A stretch of 64,000 nucleotides of DNA from Actinopolyspora mortivallis DSM 44261 (GTDB lineage Bacteria; Actinomycetota; Actinomycetes; Mycobacteriales; Pseudonocardiaceae), in contig NZ_KB913024.1 in the NCBI RefSeq assembly GCF_000384035.1, positions 3,479,799-3,543,798 of the forward strand, written 5' to 3'. Below, piece by piece: positions 8,590-16,055 of this stretch (positions are counted from its first letter, which is position 1; every line of letters starts with the position of its first letter). A model generated the notes under the pieces. That model had not been told where the DNA came from. It searched no databases and worked only from the letters and a program-made list of their open reading frames with translations. A program made the translations under genes and the position numbers.

Positions 8590-9750
8590 ATGGCGGCCCG
8601 CGCGGGATCCCTGGCTCGGCCGCTGTACCGGCCCATGCGTGCCCGAAACCCCGCCGAGTCGCGGGGGCAGACCCAGCTGGAACTGCTGTTCGACCTGGCC
8701 TTCTCCGCGGCCTCCGGTTTCGCCGCCGTACGGCTGGCCGAACTGCTGGGCACCGGGGCGGTCGGTACGGCGGTACTCGGATTCGCGATGGTGTTCTTCG
8801 CGATCTGGTGGGCCTGGCTCAACTTCGCGTGGTTCTGCTCGGCCTACGACACCGACGACGGTCTCACCTGGATGGTGACCACACTGCTCATCCTCGGGGC
8901 GGCCACACTCGCCGCGGGGGTGCCCGGTGCCGTGGCGGAACGGGACTTCGTCGTGATCACCGTGGGGTACGCGGTCATGCGGCTGCCGCTGGCCGCGCAG
9001 TGGGTCCGCGCGGCCGTGGGAGACCCGGCACGCCGGGCCACCTGCCTGCGGTTCGCCCTCGGTATGGTGCTGTTGCAGCTGGCCTGGTTCGGCAGGCTCG
9101 CACTGCCGGAACGGTGGATGCTGGCCGCGTTCCTGGTGCTGGCGCTCTGCGAGGTCGCCGTACCTCCGTGGGCGCGGCGAGGCGGGTCGCTGCCCACCAA
9201 CCCCGGCCACCTCGCCGGTCGTTACGGGCGTTTCACCCTGACCGTGGCCGCCCAGGTGATCGTGGCCACCGTGTACGCCCTCCGCCTCGGGCTGGAGTCC
9301 CCCGGCAACGGGCCGTTGCTCGTCGTCGCGGTCACCACGGCGACAGCGGCCGTGGCGCTGCTGTGGCTGTACCACGCGGTGCCGCACGCCACGGTGGCCG
9401 CGGGCGGGGGAGCCCGGATCTGGGAGTACGGACACTACCTGCTCGTCGGGGCGATGGGTGCCGTCGGCGGGGCCGCGCGTCTGCTCGCCGAGAGCACCGC
9501 CGCACCGGGGACGCAACGCTGGGCGGCGTTGCCGCTGGCGGTCGCCGTCGCCGTGGTGCTGTTGAGCCTCTGGCTGTTCGGGGTGCTGCCCGGCCAGGAC
9601 CGGCCCGGACTCGCCCATCCGACGTGTGCCGTGCTGGTCGTGCTGAGCGCACTGCTCATCCCGAGCGCACTGTGGACGGCCGGAGTGGTCGTGCTGTTGT
9701 TGCTGGCCACGGCCGCCGTCGAAGGACTGAGCACCAGCGGCCGGTTTTAG
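8590..9750 (+). CDS. Low-temperature-requirement A (LtrA) family membrane protein, copy 2
   Basis: A 386-aa relative of the preceding gene, with the family N-terminal motif in the form TQLELLFDLAFSAASGFAAVRL and a similar series of hydrophobic helices. It has diverged strongly: the charged HLAERNRL-GES segment of copy 1 is reduced here to NPGHLAGRYGRFTLTVAAQVI. This suggests an old duplication and different roles, or a heteromeric complex. ATG 8590 follows copy 1 after three bases, so translation is probably coupled. Confidence 0.78.
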   Translation: MAARAGSLARPLYRPMRARNPAESRGQTQLELLFDLAFSAASGFAAVRLAELLGTGAVGTAVLGFAMVFFAIWWAWLNFAWFCSAYDTDDGLTWMVTTLLILGAATLAAGVPGAVAERDFVVITVGYAVMRLPLAAQWVRAAVGDPARRATCLRFALGMVLLQLAWFGRLALPERWMLAAFLVLALCEVAVPPWARRGGSLPTNPGHLAGRYGRFTLTVAAQVIVATVYALRLGLESPGNGPLLVVAVTTATAAVALLWLYHAVPHATVAAGGGARIWEYGHYLLVGAMGAVGGAARLLAESTAAPGTQRWAALPLAVAVAVVLLSLWLFGVLPGQDRPGLAHPTCAVLVVLSALLIPSALWTAGVVVLLLLATAAVEGLSTSGRF

Positions 9751-9872
9751 GCAGAATCGGCCCCTCCCGCCCGCCCGGTACCATCCCGTTCCCGCCGGGA
9801 TGGCAGGCTTTCCGCTCCGGGAGTGCCCACCACCTGACACACGCGGCCACCAGGCGGGAGCCAGGAGGAGAG

Positions 9873-10457
9873 ATGAACACGTTCCAGCGGTCCGCGAGCC
9901 CGGGCGAGCCAGGCTACCTGTTGGCGGTGTACCCGAACAGGGTCCGGCTGTCGCTGGTGACACTGGGTGCGCTGGTGTTCGCCCTGTTCGGACTGTTCAT
10001 GTGCTACGAGGCGCTCACCGCCATGCGCTCGGCCCCGCGGGCCGGACTGTTCCTGGCCACGGGCGGGCTGGGGGTGGCCTTCTTCGGCGCGTGCCTGGTC
10101 TACGGCGCGCTGCGCCTGTTCCGGCCGAGACCGGTGGTGCTGCTGGACAACGCGGGGCTGCGCGACCACGCCTCGCTGACCAGCGTCGGCTTCATCCCGT
10201 GGGACGAGATAGCCGGGGCGATGGCCGACGTCGACGGAACCCAGCGGGTGCTGAGCATCGTGCTCGACGACCCGGAGAAGCTCCTGCGACGTGTCCCCGG
10301 ACTCAAGGGGTTCCTGCTGCGCACCAGCACCAGGATGACCGGAACACCGGTGAACATCTCGCAGACCACCGTGGCCATGCCCATCCCCCAGCTCGCCGCC
10401 GAGATCCGCCTGGCCACCGAGAGGACCACGCGGGTGCACTCGGAGGAGCACACCTGA
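9873..10457 (+). CDS. Membrane-anchored PH-like protein, STM3941-type
   Basis: A 194-aa protein with two hydrophobic helices (about residues 27-48 and 58-80), followed by a small soluble domain (PRPVVLLDNAGLRDHASLTSVGFIPWDEIAGA...) of the kind annotated as STM3941/PH-like. The start at ATG 9873 is supported by AGGAGGAG immediately upstream. Function unknown. It lies 122 bp after the LtrA pair on the same strand, so it may share their transcript. Confidence 0.65.
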   Translation: MNTFQRSASPGEPGYLLAVYPNRVRLSLVTLGALVFALFGLFMCYEALTAMRSAPRAGLFLATGGLGVAFFGACLVYGALRLFRPRPVVLLDNAGLRDHASLTSVGFIPWDEIAGAMADVDGTQRVLSIVLDDPEKLLRRVPGLKGFLLRTSTRMTGTPVNISQTTVAMPIPQLAAEIRLATERTTRVHSEEHT

Positions 10458-10585
10458 CGGACTCCTCCGTCAGGGCGCGTCCGCCCGGAATACCGGAACA
10501 GCACCGGCCGTTGCGTCGAACGTCACGAGCACACACCACTGTGTACAGTGCTGTTCCCGCCGAGACGACCGGGGAGTTGTTCCGC

Positions 10586-11542
10586 ATGGCTCTGGACGAG
10601 GCAACCAGGGCGTTGGTGGCCGCGATGGCCGACAGCGACGCCACACCACCGCACGAGCTGACCGTGCCCGAGGCCCGTGCGGCCATGGTCGGCCAGCTCT
10701 CCTCCACAACCGCCGCCGCCCCCGAGATGCACAGTGTGGAGGACGTCGAAACAGCGGGCCCCGACGGCACCGTCCCGGCCCGCGTGTTGCATCCCGTGGA
10801 GTCCCCACGTGCCCTGATCGTCTACTACCACGGTGGGGGGTGGGTGCTCGGCAGCGTCGACGAGTTCGAGGTGTTCGGCCGGGTGCTGGCCGCTCGTACC
10901 GGATGCTCGGTGGTGCTGGTGGACTACCGGCTGGCGCCGGAACACCGCCATCCCGCCGCGGTCGAGGACTGCTGGGCGGCACTGCTGTGGGCCGACCGCG
11001 AACGCGAACGACTCGCCGCGGGCCCGGTTCCGCTGCTGGTCGCCGGGGACAGTGCCGGCGGCAACCTGGCCGCTGTGGTCTCCGCGCGGGCCGCCGCCAC
11101 CGCCACGGCCCAACCGTCCATGCAGATCCTGGTCTACCCGGTCACCGACTGCGACCTCGACACCGCCTCCTACACCGCGCCGGAGAACCAGGTGACCCTG
11201 ACCAGGGACACCATGATCTGGTTCTGGGACCACTACCTCCCCGAGGTGCGGGCCCGCCTCGCCCCCGAGGCGTCCCCGCTGCGGGCCGAGGACCTCTCCG
11301 GGCTGCCGGAGACCGTGGTGCTGACCGCCGAACACGACGTGCTGCGCGACGAGGGGGAGGCCTACGCGCGACGACTGGAGGAGGCCGGGGTGCGGGTGTG
11401 GCAGCGGCGTTTCCCCGGACAGACCCACGGTTTCCTCACCCTGGTCGACACGCTACCCGGAAGCGAGGCGGGCCTGGCCTACATCGCCGAGGCCGTGGAC
11501 AACCATCTGGCGGGCGGTGAACGCGAGAGCAGCTCCGCCTGA
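10586..11542 (+). CDS. Alpha/beta hydrolase of the hormone-sensitive lipase (HSL) group
   Basis: A 318-aa cytoplasmic carboxylesterase. The HSL oxyanion motif HGGGW (about residue 80), nucleophile motif GDSAGG (about 155), acid in AEHDVLRDE and histidine in QTHGF are all present in the right order and spacing, so it should be active on short acyl esters. ATG 10586 has GGGGAG nine bases upstream. It stands alone and is convergent with the dehydratase gene across a hairpin. Confidence 0.88.
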   Translation: MALDEATRALVAAMADSDATPPHELTVPEARAAMVGQLSSTTAAAPEMHSVEDVETAGPDGTVPARVLHPVESPRALIVYYHGGGWVLGSVDEFEVFGRVLAARTGCSVVLVDYRLAPEHRHPAAVEDCWAALLWADRERERLAAGPVPLLVAGDSAGGNLAAVVSARAAATATAQPSMQILVYPVTDCDLDTASYTAPENQVTLTRDTMIWFWDHYLPEVRARLAPEASPLRAEDLSGLPETVVLTAEHDVLRDEGEAYARRLEEAGVRVWQRRFPGQTHGFLTLVDTLPGSEAGLAYIAEAVDNHLAGGERESSSA

Positions 11543-11559
11543 GCCACGCCGAACCGTCC

Positions 11560-11599
11560 GGCCGCACCGGTTTCCGCGTTCACCGGACCCGGTGCGGCC
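11560..11599. terminator. Hairpin between convergent genes
   Basis: Perfect 11-bp arms GGCCGCACCGG (11560-11570) and CCGGTGCGGCC (11589-11599) lie between the esterase stop (+) and the dehydratase stop (-). Probable bidirectional transcription end; no T tract. Confidence 0.55.
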
Positions 11600-11640
11600 C
11601 GGCCCACGTCGGAGACCGTTCGGCTCCCCGGGTTCGGGAC

Positions 11641-12582
11641 TCATCCCAGGTCGGCGGGATCGGTGTTGGCCCCGCACAGCACCACGGCCACCCGCTCCCC
11701 CTCGGAGGGCCGGTAGGCCCCGGACAACAGCGCGGCCCAGGCGGAGGCGGTGCCGTGTTCGACCACCAGGCGGTACTCGCGCCACAGGTGTTCCCGCGCG
11801 AAGCGGATGTCGGCGTCGTCGACCAGCACCGACTCCACTCCCGTACGCACGGCCACCCGGTGGGCGATCCCCCCGAGGCGGGAGGCACCGAGCGAGTCGG
11901 CGGCCACCCCGGACACGTCCACGTCGACCGGTTTCCCCGCCGCCAGCGCGGAAGTGAGCGTGGGGATGGCACGGGGTTCGACACCCACCACCCGCGCGCG
12001 GGACTCGGTGGCCGCGGCCACCCCGGCCATCAGCCCGCCACCTCCGACGGCCAGCAGGATCGTGTCCAGCTGGCCGCCGGTCTGGTCGAGCAGCTCCGAA
12101 CCCAACGTGCCCTGGCCCGCACAGATCTCGGGCTGGTCGTAGGCGTGGCAGAACAACGCCCCGGAGTCGGCGGCGTCCTCGATCGCGGCGTCGTAGGCCG
12201 CGGCGTACTCGCGCCCCACCCGCACGACGTGCGCGCCCAGTCTGCCCAGCTTGGCCACCTTCACCTCCGGAGCGGTCTGCGGGACGTACACCCGGGCGGG
12301 CAGGTTCCGCCGCGCCGCCGCGCGGGCCACCGCCAGTCCCGCGTTGCCGCCGGAAGCCGCCACCACGCCCGCCCCGGCGGCAAGCTCCTCCTCCGAGGCG
12401 GACAGCACTCGGTTGAACGCACCACGAGCCTTGAACGAGCCGGTGAGCTGCAGCTGTTCCAGTTTCAGCCATACCTTCGCCGCCTCGGGAAACTCCTGGG
12501 CGGAAAGCTCCAGCACCGGTGTGCGTCTGATGTGTCCGGACACGCGGTCCAGGGCGACGTCGACGTCGGAACGAGTGACCAT
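11641..12582 (-). CDS. PLP-dependent serine/threonine dehydratase
   Basis: A 313-aa fold-type II PLP enzyme. The lysine that forms the Schiff base lies in LTGSFKARGA, the phosphate-binding glycine loop is VGGGGLMAG, and an ASGGNAG asparagine loop contacts the cofactor ring, as in threonine/serine dehydratases. No ACT regulatory domain follows, so it is the short catabolic type that deaminates L-Ser/L-Thr to the 2-oxo acid and ammonia. ATG 12582 is used; an in-frame GTG at 12609 is an alternative start. Upstream on the same strand is a truncated acetyltransferase. Confidence 0.85.
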   Translation of the reverse strand: MVTRSDVDVALDRVSGHIRRTPVLELSAQEFPEAAKVWLKLEQLQLTGSFKARGAFNRVLSASEEELAAGAGVVAASGGNAGLAVARAAARRNLPARVYVPQTAPEVKVAKLGRLGAHVVRVGREYAAAYDAAIEDAADSGALFCHAYDQPEICAGQGTLGSELLDQTGGQLDTILLAVGGGGLMAGVAAATESRARVVGVEPRAIPTLTSALAAGKPVDVDVSGVAADSLGASRLGGIAHRVAVRTGVESVLVDDADIRFAREHLWREYRLVVEHGTASAWAALLSGAYRPSEGERVAVVLCGANTDPADLG

Positions 12583-12645
12583 ACGGACAGTCTGCCCGCC
12601 CGTGATCACCGCCCGCCACCGAACAGCGAGCGGCGGCCGGAAGAC

Positions 12646-12858
12646 TCAGATCCGCTTCTCGAACAGGGTCACGGGAAACAGTCCGGGCACGTGGTGTCGC
12701 CCCACCTCGTGGAATCCGTGGACAGCGTAGTAGGAACGCAGCACCTCGTTGGACTCCGCGCAGTCGAGTCGGAACATGCCCACCCCAGCGGCACGGCCGA
12801 GTTCGGCGGCGTTTTCCAGCAGAAAGGTGCCCATCCCGGTTCCGGCATCACCCACCAC
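12646..12858 (-). pseudogene. Truncated GNAT N-acetyltransferase (C-terminal half only)
   Basis: About 70 residues match the C-terminal half of a GNAT acetyltransferase. The acetyl-CoA-binding motif A (GDAGTGMGTFLLENA) is followed by the GVGMFRLDCAESNEVLRSYYAVHGF segment typical of motif B, and the gene ends normally (PVTLFEKRI). The N-terminal half is absent: upstream the frame runs into the pirin gene's leader and antisense sequence. This looks like a gene remnant created when the pirin side was rearranged. A short functional protein from GTG 12858 cannot be excluded but would lack half the fold. Confidence 0.6.
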
Positions 12859-12968
12859 ACCGTGTTCCCGGCGGAGGTACCGCCGCGCCGCTCCAGCGGT
12901 CCCTCCACGCCACCGTGCCGCATACTCGGGGGACACCGACCGGACCACCCCGCCGTGAGGGGGAGACG

Positions 12969-13952
12969 ATGAGCAACCTGGAAACCGCCCCGGCGGAGCT
13001 GACCTGCACCAACGCCGAAGACCAGAGCGGGGGAACCCGGCTGCTGCGGCCCCGGGAGGTGCCGCTGGGTGGGCCGCGGGCGATGACGGTGCGCCGCACG
13101 TTGCCACAGCGGCAACGCTCGTTGATCGGGGCCTGGTGCTTCGTCGACCACTACGGACCCGACGACGTCGCGACCACCGGCGGCATGCGGGTGCCCGGGC
13201 ATCCGCACACCGGACTGCAAACCGTCTCCTGGCTGTTCGACGGCGAGGTGGAGCACCGCGACACCCGCGGAACGCACGCGCTGGTTCGTCCCGGCGAACT
13301 CAACCTGATGACAGCCGGGTCCGGAATCGCCCACTCCGAACACTCCACAGCGGACACAGGTGTCCTGCGCGGGGCGCAGCTGTGGGTGGCGCTGCCCGAA
13401 CGCCACCGCCTCACCGACCCCGCGTTCGACAGCTACGCACCGCCACCACTGGAACGGGACGGAGCCCGCGTGTCGGTGTTCTTGGGCAGCCTGCTCGGCC
13501 GGAGTTCGCCGGTACCCACCTACACCCCGCTGCTCGGCGCCGAGATCACCCTGCGGCCGGGAAGAGAACTGGACCTGGAGGTCGACCCCACCTTCGAACA
13601 CGGAGTGCTCGTGGACACCGGCGCGGTGACCGTCGCCGGGGTCCGGGCGAACTCCGGAGAACTGGTCTGTCGGGACACCGGCCCCGACCGGCTCACCCTC
13701 CAGGCCGCACCGGGAGATCCGGCACGGATGCTGTTGCTGGGCGGGCGTCCCCTCGGGGAGCGGATCGTCATGTGGTGGAACTTCGTCGGAGGAGACCACG
13801 AGGAGATCGTCGCCCACCGTCAGCGGTGGCAGCACGAACGCGCACACCCGAACACCGGACAACCGCGCCAGTACGGGCGGTTCCCCCCGCAGTGGAGAGA
13901 CACCCTGCCCGCCCCGGAGCTGCCCCACGCCCGCTTGAAACCCCGCCAGTGA
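12969..13952 (+). CDS. Pirin-family protein
   Basis: A 327-aa bicupin of the pirin family. The N-terminal cupin carries the metal-site signature HPHTGLQTVSWLFDGEVEHRD and the family motif MTAGSGIAHSEHS. The C-terminal cupin ends with the pirin_C motif RMLLLGGRPLGERIVMWWNFVG. Bacterial pirins bind iron; some act as quercetin 2,3-dioxygenases and others as regulators of central metabolism, so the reaction is open. ATG 12969 follows a GGGGGAGA ribosome site. Confidence 0.9.
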   Translation: MSNLETAPAELTCTNAEDQSGGTRLLRPREVPLGGPRAMTVRRTLPQRQRSLIGAWCFVDHYGPDDVATTGGMRVPGHPHTGLQTVSWLFDGEVEHRDTRGTHALVRPGELNLMTAGSGIAHSEHSTADTGVLRGAQLWVALPERHRLTDPAFDSYAPPPLERDGARVSVFLGSLLGRSSPVPTYTPLLGAEITLRPGRELDLEVDPTFEHGVLVDTGAVTVAGVRANSGELVCRDTGPDRLTLQAAPGDPARMLLLGGRPLGERIVMWWNFVGGDHEEIVAHRQRWQHERAHPNTGQPRQYGRFPPQWRDTLPAPELPHARLKPRQ

Positions 13953-14009
13953 CTCGTCTTCGGCTCCCGCCGTGTGGCGCCCGCCCCGGCGCCCGTCCGG
14001 GACGGGCGA

Positions 14010-14444
14010 CTAACTGGCACCGAAGTCGGGGAGGGTGACGGAACCGTCCGGGGCGAGCGGAAAACCGGGGTTGTAGGCGATCTCCCAGGCGTGCCCGTCG
14101 AGGTCGGTGAACACCCCGGCGTAACCGCCGTAGAACGTCTCGGCAGGGGGACGGGTCACCGTGGCTCCCGCCTGCCGTGCGGTCTCGATGACCTCGTCGA
14201 CCTCGTGCTGGTGGCGGACGTTGTGCGCGAGACAGATTCCACCGAACCCGCCGTCACTCTCACCGGCCAGGCCGCTGTCGGCGGCGAGTTCCGCCCTGCC
14301 CCAGAGCGCGAAGGCCATGCAGCCCGTCTGGAAGAACACGGTCCGCTCCAGCTCCTGGCCCTGCCATCCCAAGCGCTCGTAGAACTCCTTGGCCCGCCGG
14401 AGGTCGGCGACACCGAGGGTGACGAGGCTGATCCGCTGTTCCAT
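14010..14444 (-). CDS. VOC-superfamily (glyoxalase-like) protein
   Basis: A 144-aa protein of the vicinal-oxygen-chelate fold. It has the opening ISLVTLGVADLRRAKEFYERLGW and a second half with TRPPAETFYGGYAGVFTDLDGHAWEIAYNPGF, the two paired beta-alpha-beta-beta-beta units of the glyoxalase/bleomycin-resistance family. The terminal DGHAWEI supplies the usual metal-ligand position. The substrate is not predictable. ATG 14444 is chosen because the longer frame is non-coding in character. It is convergent with the pirin gene. Confidence 0.8.
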   Translation of the reverse strand: MEQRISLVTLGVADLRRAKEFYERLGWQGQELERTVFFQTGCMAFALWGRAELAADSGLAGESDGGFGGICLAHNVRHQHEVDEVIETARQAGATVTRPPAETFYGGYAGVFTDLDGHAWEIAYNPGFPLAPDGSVTLPDFGAS

Positions 14445-14551
14445 GGTCGGGAAACTACCGCCGGGCACCGACACTCGCCCGGCGGCGGAACGCTCCGCGA
14501 CCGCGGCCGTGCTCCGGCGCCGGAGATCCCCTCGGGACACACGCGGTACCG

Positions 14552-16051
14552 CTACCCCTCCCCGACGGTGAGGGTGCCGCGCGCGAAGGTCTCCAGGATG
14601 CGCCGGTGGGTCTGGCGCGGCAGCTGCCGGGTGCCCGGCTCGCCGAACGGGGTTCCCGGCCGGGCCGGGGCCTGGTCGAGCAGCCCGTCGATGCCGGGGC
14701 GGGTCAGCAGCAGCAGCCCGTGGGTGGCACGGGTGCAGGTGACGGCCAGCCGCCCGAAGGCCGAGTTGAACTCGTCGAGCCGCGAGGCCCCGCTCAACGG
14801 GTGGATCGCGACCGTGAGGCGGTTGGTCTGCCCCTGCCACGAGTCGACCGTGGAGGCCACGATCTCGGTCCCGGCCAGCGAGTACTTCCGCCGCAGCCGC
14901 TCGGCGAGGTCGTCGGCGTCGTCCACCGCCTGGTTGCGCGTGGCCAGGATCGCGACCAGCGGCTCACCCGCACCGTCCCCCGGACGCGAGGTGAGCGTGT
15001 TCCCCGTCGGGGAACCCTCGGTGTCGTACTCCGCCTGTTCGAGCGCGAACCCCGAGCCGAGCAGCTCGTCGAGCAACGACTCGACCGTGCCCAGCAACGG
15101 CGGGTCGACGTCGGCGGCCTCGGGCTCGGGCAGCCCCGCCACCTCCAGCAGTGTCGGCACCCCGGTGCCGACCTGCCGCCAGACCGCCCCCGCCTCCCCC
15201 GGAAGCCCGTCGACGACCAGCCTCCTGTCGCCGGGGGCCGCCACACAGTCGAGCTCGCTCCACTGGGGATAGAACGCCCGCCACAGGTCGAGGTGACCGG
15301 CAGCCGGACGCCACACCGCCGGAAGCTCCACCGACCAGGTGCCTTCCTGGCCGTCGAAGTCGGTCGGCCACGCGCGGTACGGGTTGAACCCCGCATCGCC
15401 CCGCCACGGGTTCCGCCCCGCCTCCAGCGGCGGGAGCTGTCCGACGTCACCGACCCCGACCGTGAGCGGGGAGGCCGGGGCGACCCGGTCGAACAGGTGG
15501 TGCGGAAGCTGCCAGGCCTCGTCGACGAACAACGCGTCGAACACCGTCTCCCCGTTGTGTCCGGCACCCACGTGTTCGCCCAACCGGTCCAGCTCACCGG
15601 GTGTGCCGAGCCGGTGGGAGGTGGAGACGACCACCCGGCACTCGGGCGGGATCTCGGCGGCGGTGGTGGCCACGCTCGTCCGCGACCTCGCCTGCTCGGG
15701 CACCTCCTCGCGTCGTCTGCCGCTGACGAACAGGCACACCTGATCCTCTCCCAGCAGTCCACCGAGGGAGGCCGCCAGCGGGTGGATCTGCTTGTTCGTG
15801 AAGGCGACGACCCCCACCCGGCGGCAGTCGGGGTGTTCGACGGCCTCGACCACCAGGTTCCTCAGGACGAACGACTTGCCGGCACCGGCGGCGGCCTTGA
15901 TCAGCAGACGTTCCAGCGGTGCCTTCCCGGACAGGGCCCGGCGCAGCACCTCGGTCGCCTCCTCGGCCACCACGGCGTTGCCCCTCGCCGCCCGAGCGTG
16001 GTGGACACGCCCGCTCCCCGGGGAGGCCGGTTGGGAGAACTCGACCGTCAC
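14552..16051 (-). CDS. Superfamily 1 helicase-like ATPase, second gene of a two-gene unit
   Basis: A 499-aa SF1 ATPase/helicase core of the Dna2/NAM7 or UvrD type. Visible motifs: Walker A AAAGAGKS (residues 53-60), Walker B FVDEAWQ (D177, E178), motif III GDVGQLPP (201-208), motif V STVDSWQGQ (400-408) and motif VI with FGRLAVTCTRA (arginines 434 and 441). The set is complete, so ATP-driven strand translocation is likely. No nuclease domain is attached. Its start is only four bases after the stop of the 901-aa Fe-S-type gene, implying cotranscription and a joint function. The SF1 part of TM0106-type RecB-like proteins, here encoded separately, is a possible relative. Confidence 0.8.
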   Translation of the reverse strand: MTVEFSQPASPGSGRVHHARAARGNAVVAEEATEVLRRALSGKAPLERLLIKAAAGAGKSFVLRNLVVEAVEHPDCRRVGVVAFTNKQIHPLAASLGGLLGEDQVCLFVSGRRREEVPEQARSRTSVATTAAEIPPECRVVVSTSHRLGTPGELDRLGEHVGAGHNGETVFDALFVDEAWQLPHHLFDRVAPASPLTVGVGDVGQLPPLEAGRNPWRGDAGFNPYRAWPTDFDGQEGTWSVELPAVWRPAAGHLDLWRAFYPQWSELDCVAAPGDRRLVVDGLPGEAGAVWRQVGTGVPTLLEVAGLPEPEAADVDPPLLGTVESLLDELLGSGFALEQAEYDTEGSPTGNTLTSRPGDGAGEPLVAILATRNQAVDDADDLAERLRRKYSLAGTEIVASTVDSWQGQTNRLTVAIHPLSGASRLDEFNSAFGRLAVTCTRATHGLLLLTRPGIDGLLDQAPARPGTPFGEPGTRQLPRQTHRRILETFARGTLTVGEG

Positions 16052-16055
16052 GACA

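Noticed and set aside
7596..9872. A very long plus-strand frame extending upstream of the STM3941-like gene
   Set aside because: It overlaps the LtrA genes in another frame and is Arg/Gly/Pro-rich; only the part from 9873 has protein-like sequence.
7207..9963. A 918-aa open frame on the minus strand over the LtrA genes
   Set aside because: It is the antisense shadow of two clear membrane-protein genes; its composition (His, Gln, Gly and Arg runs) has no family resemblance.
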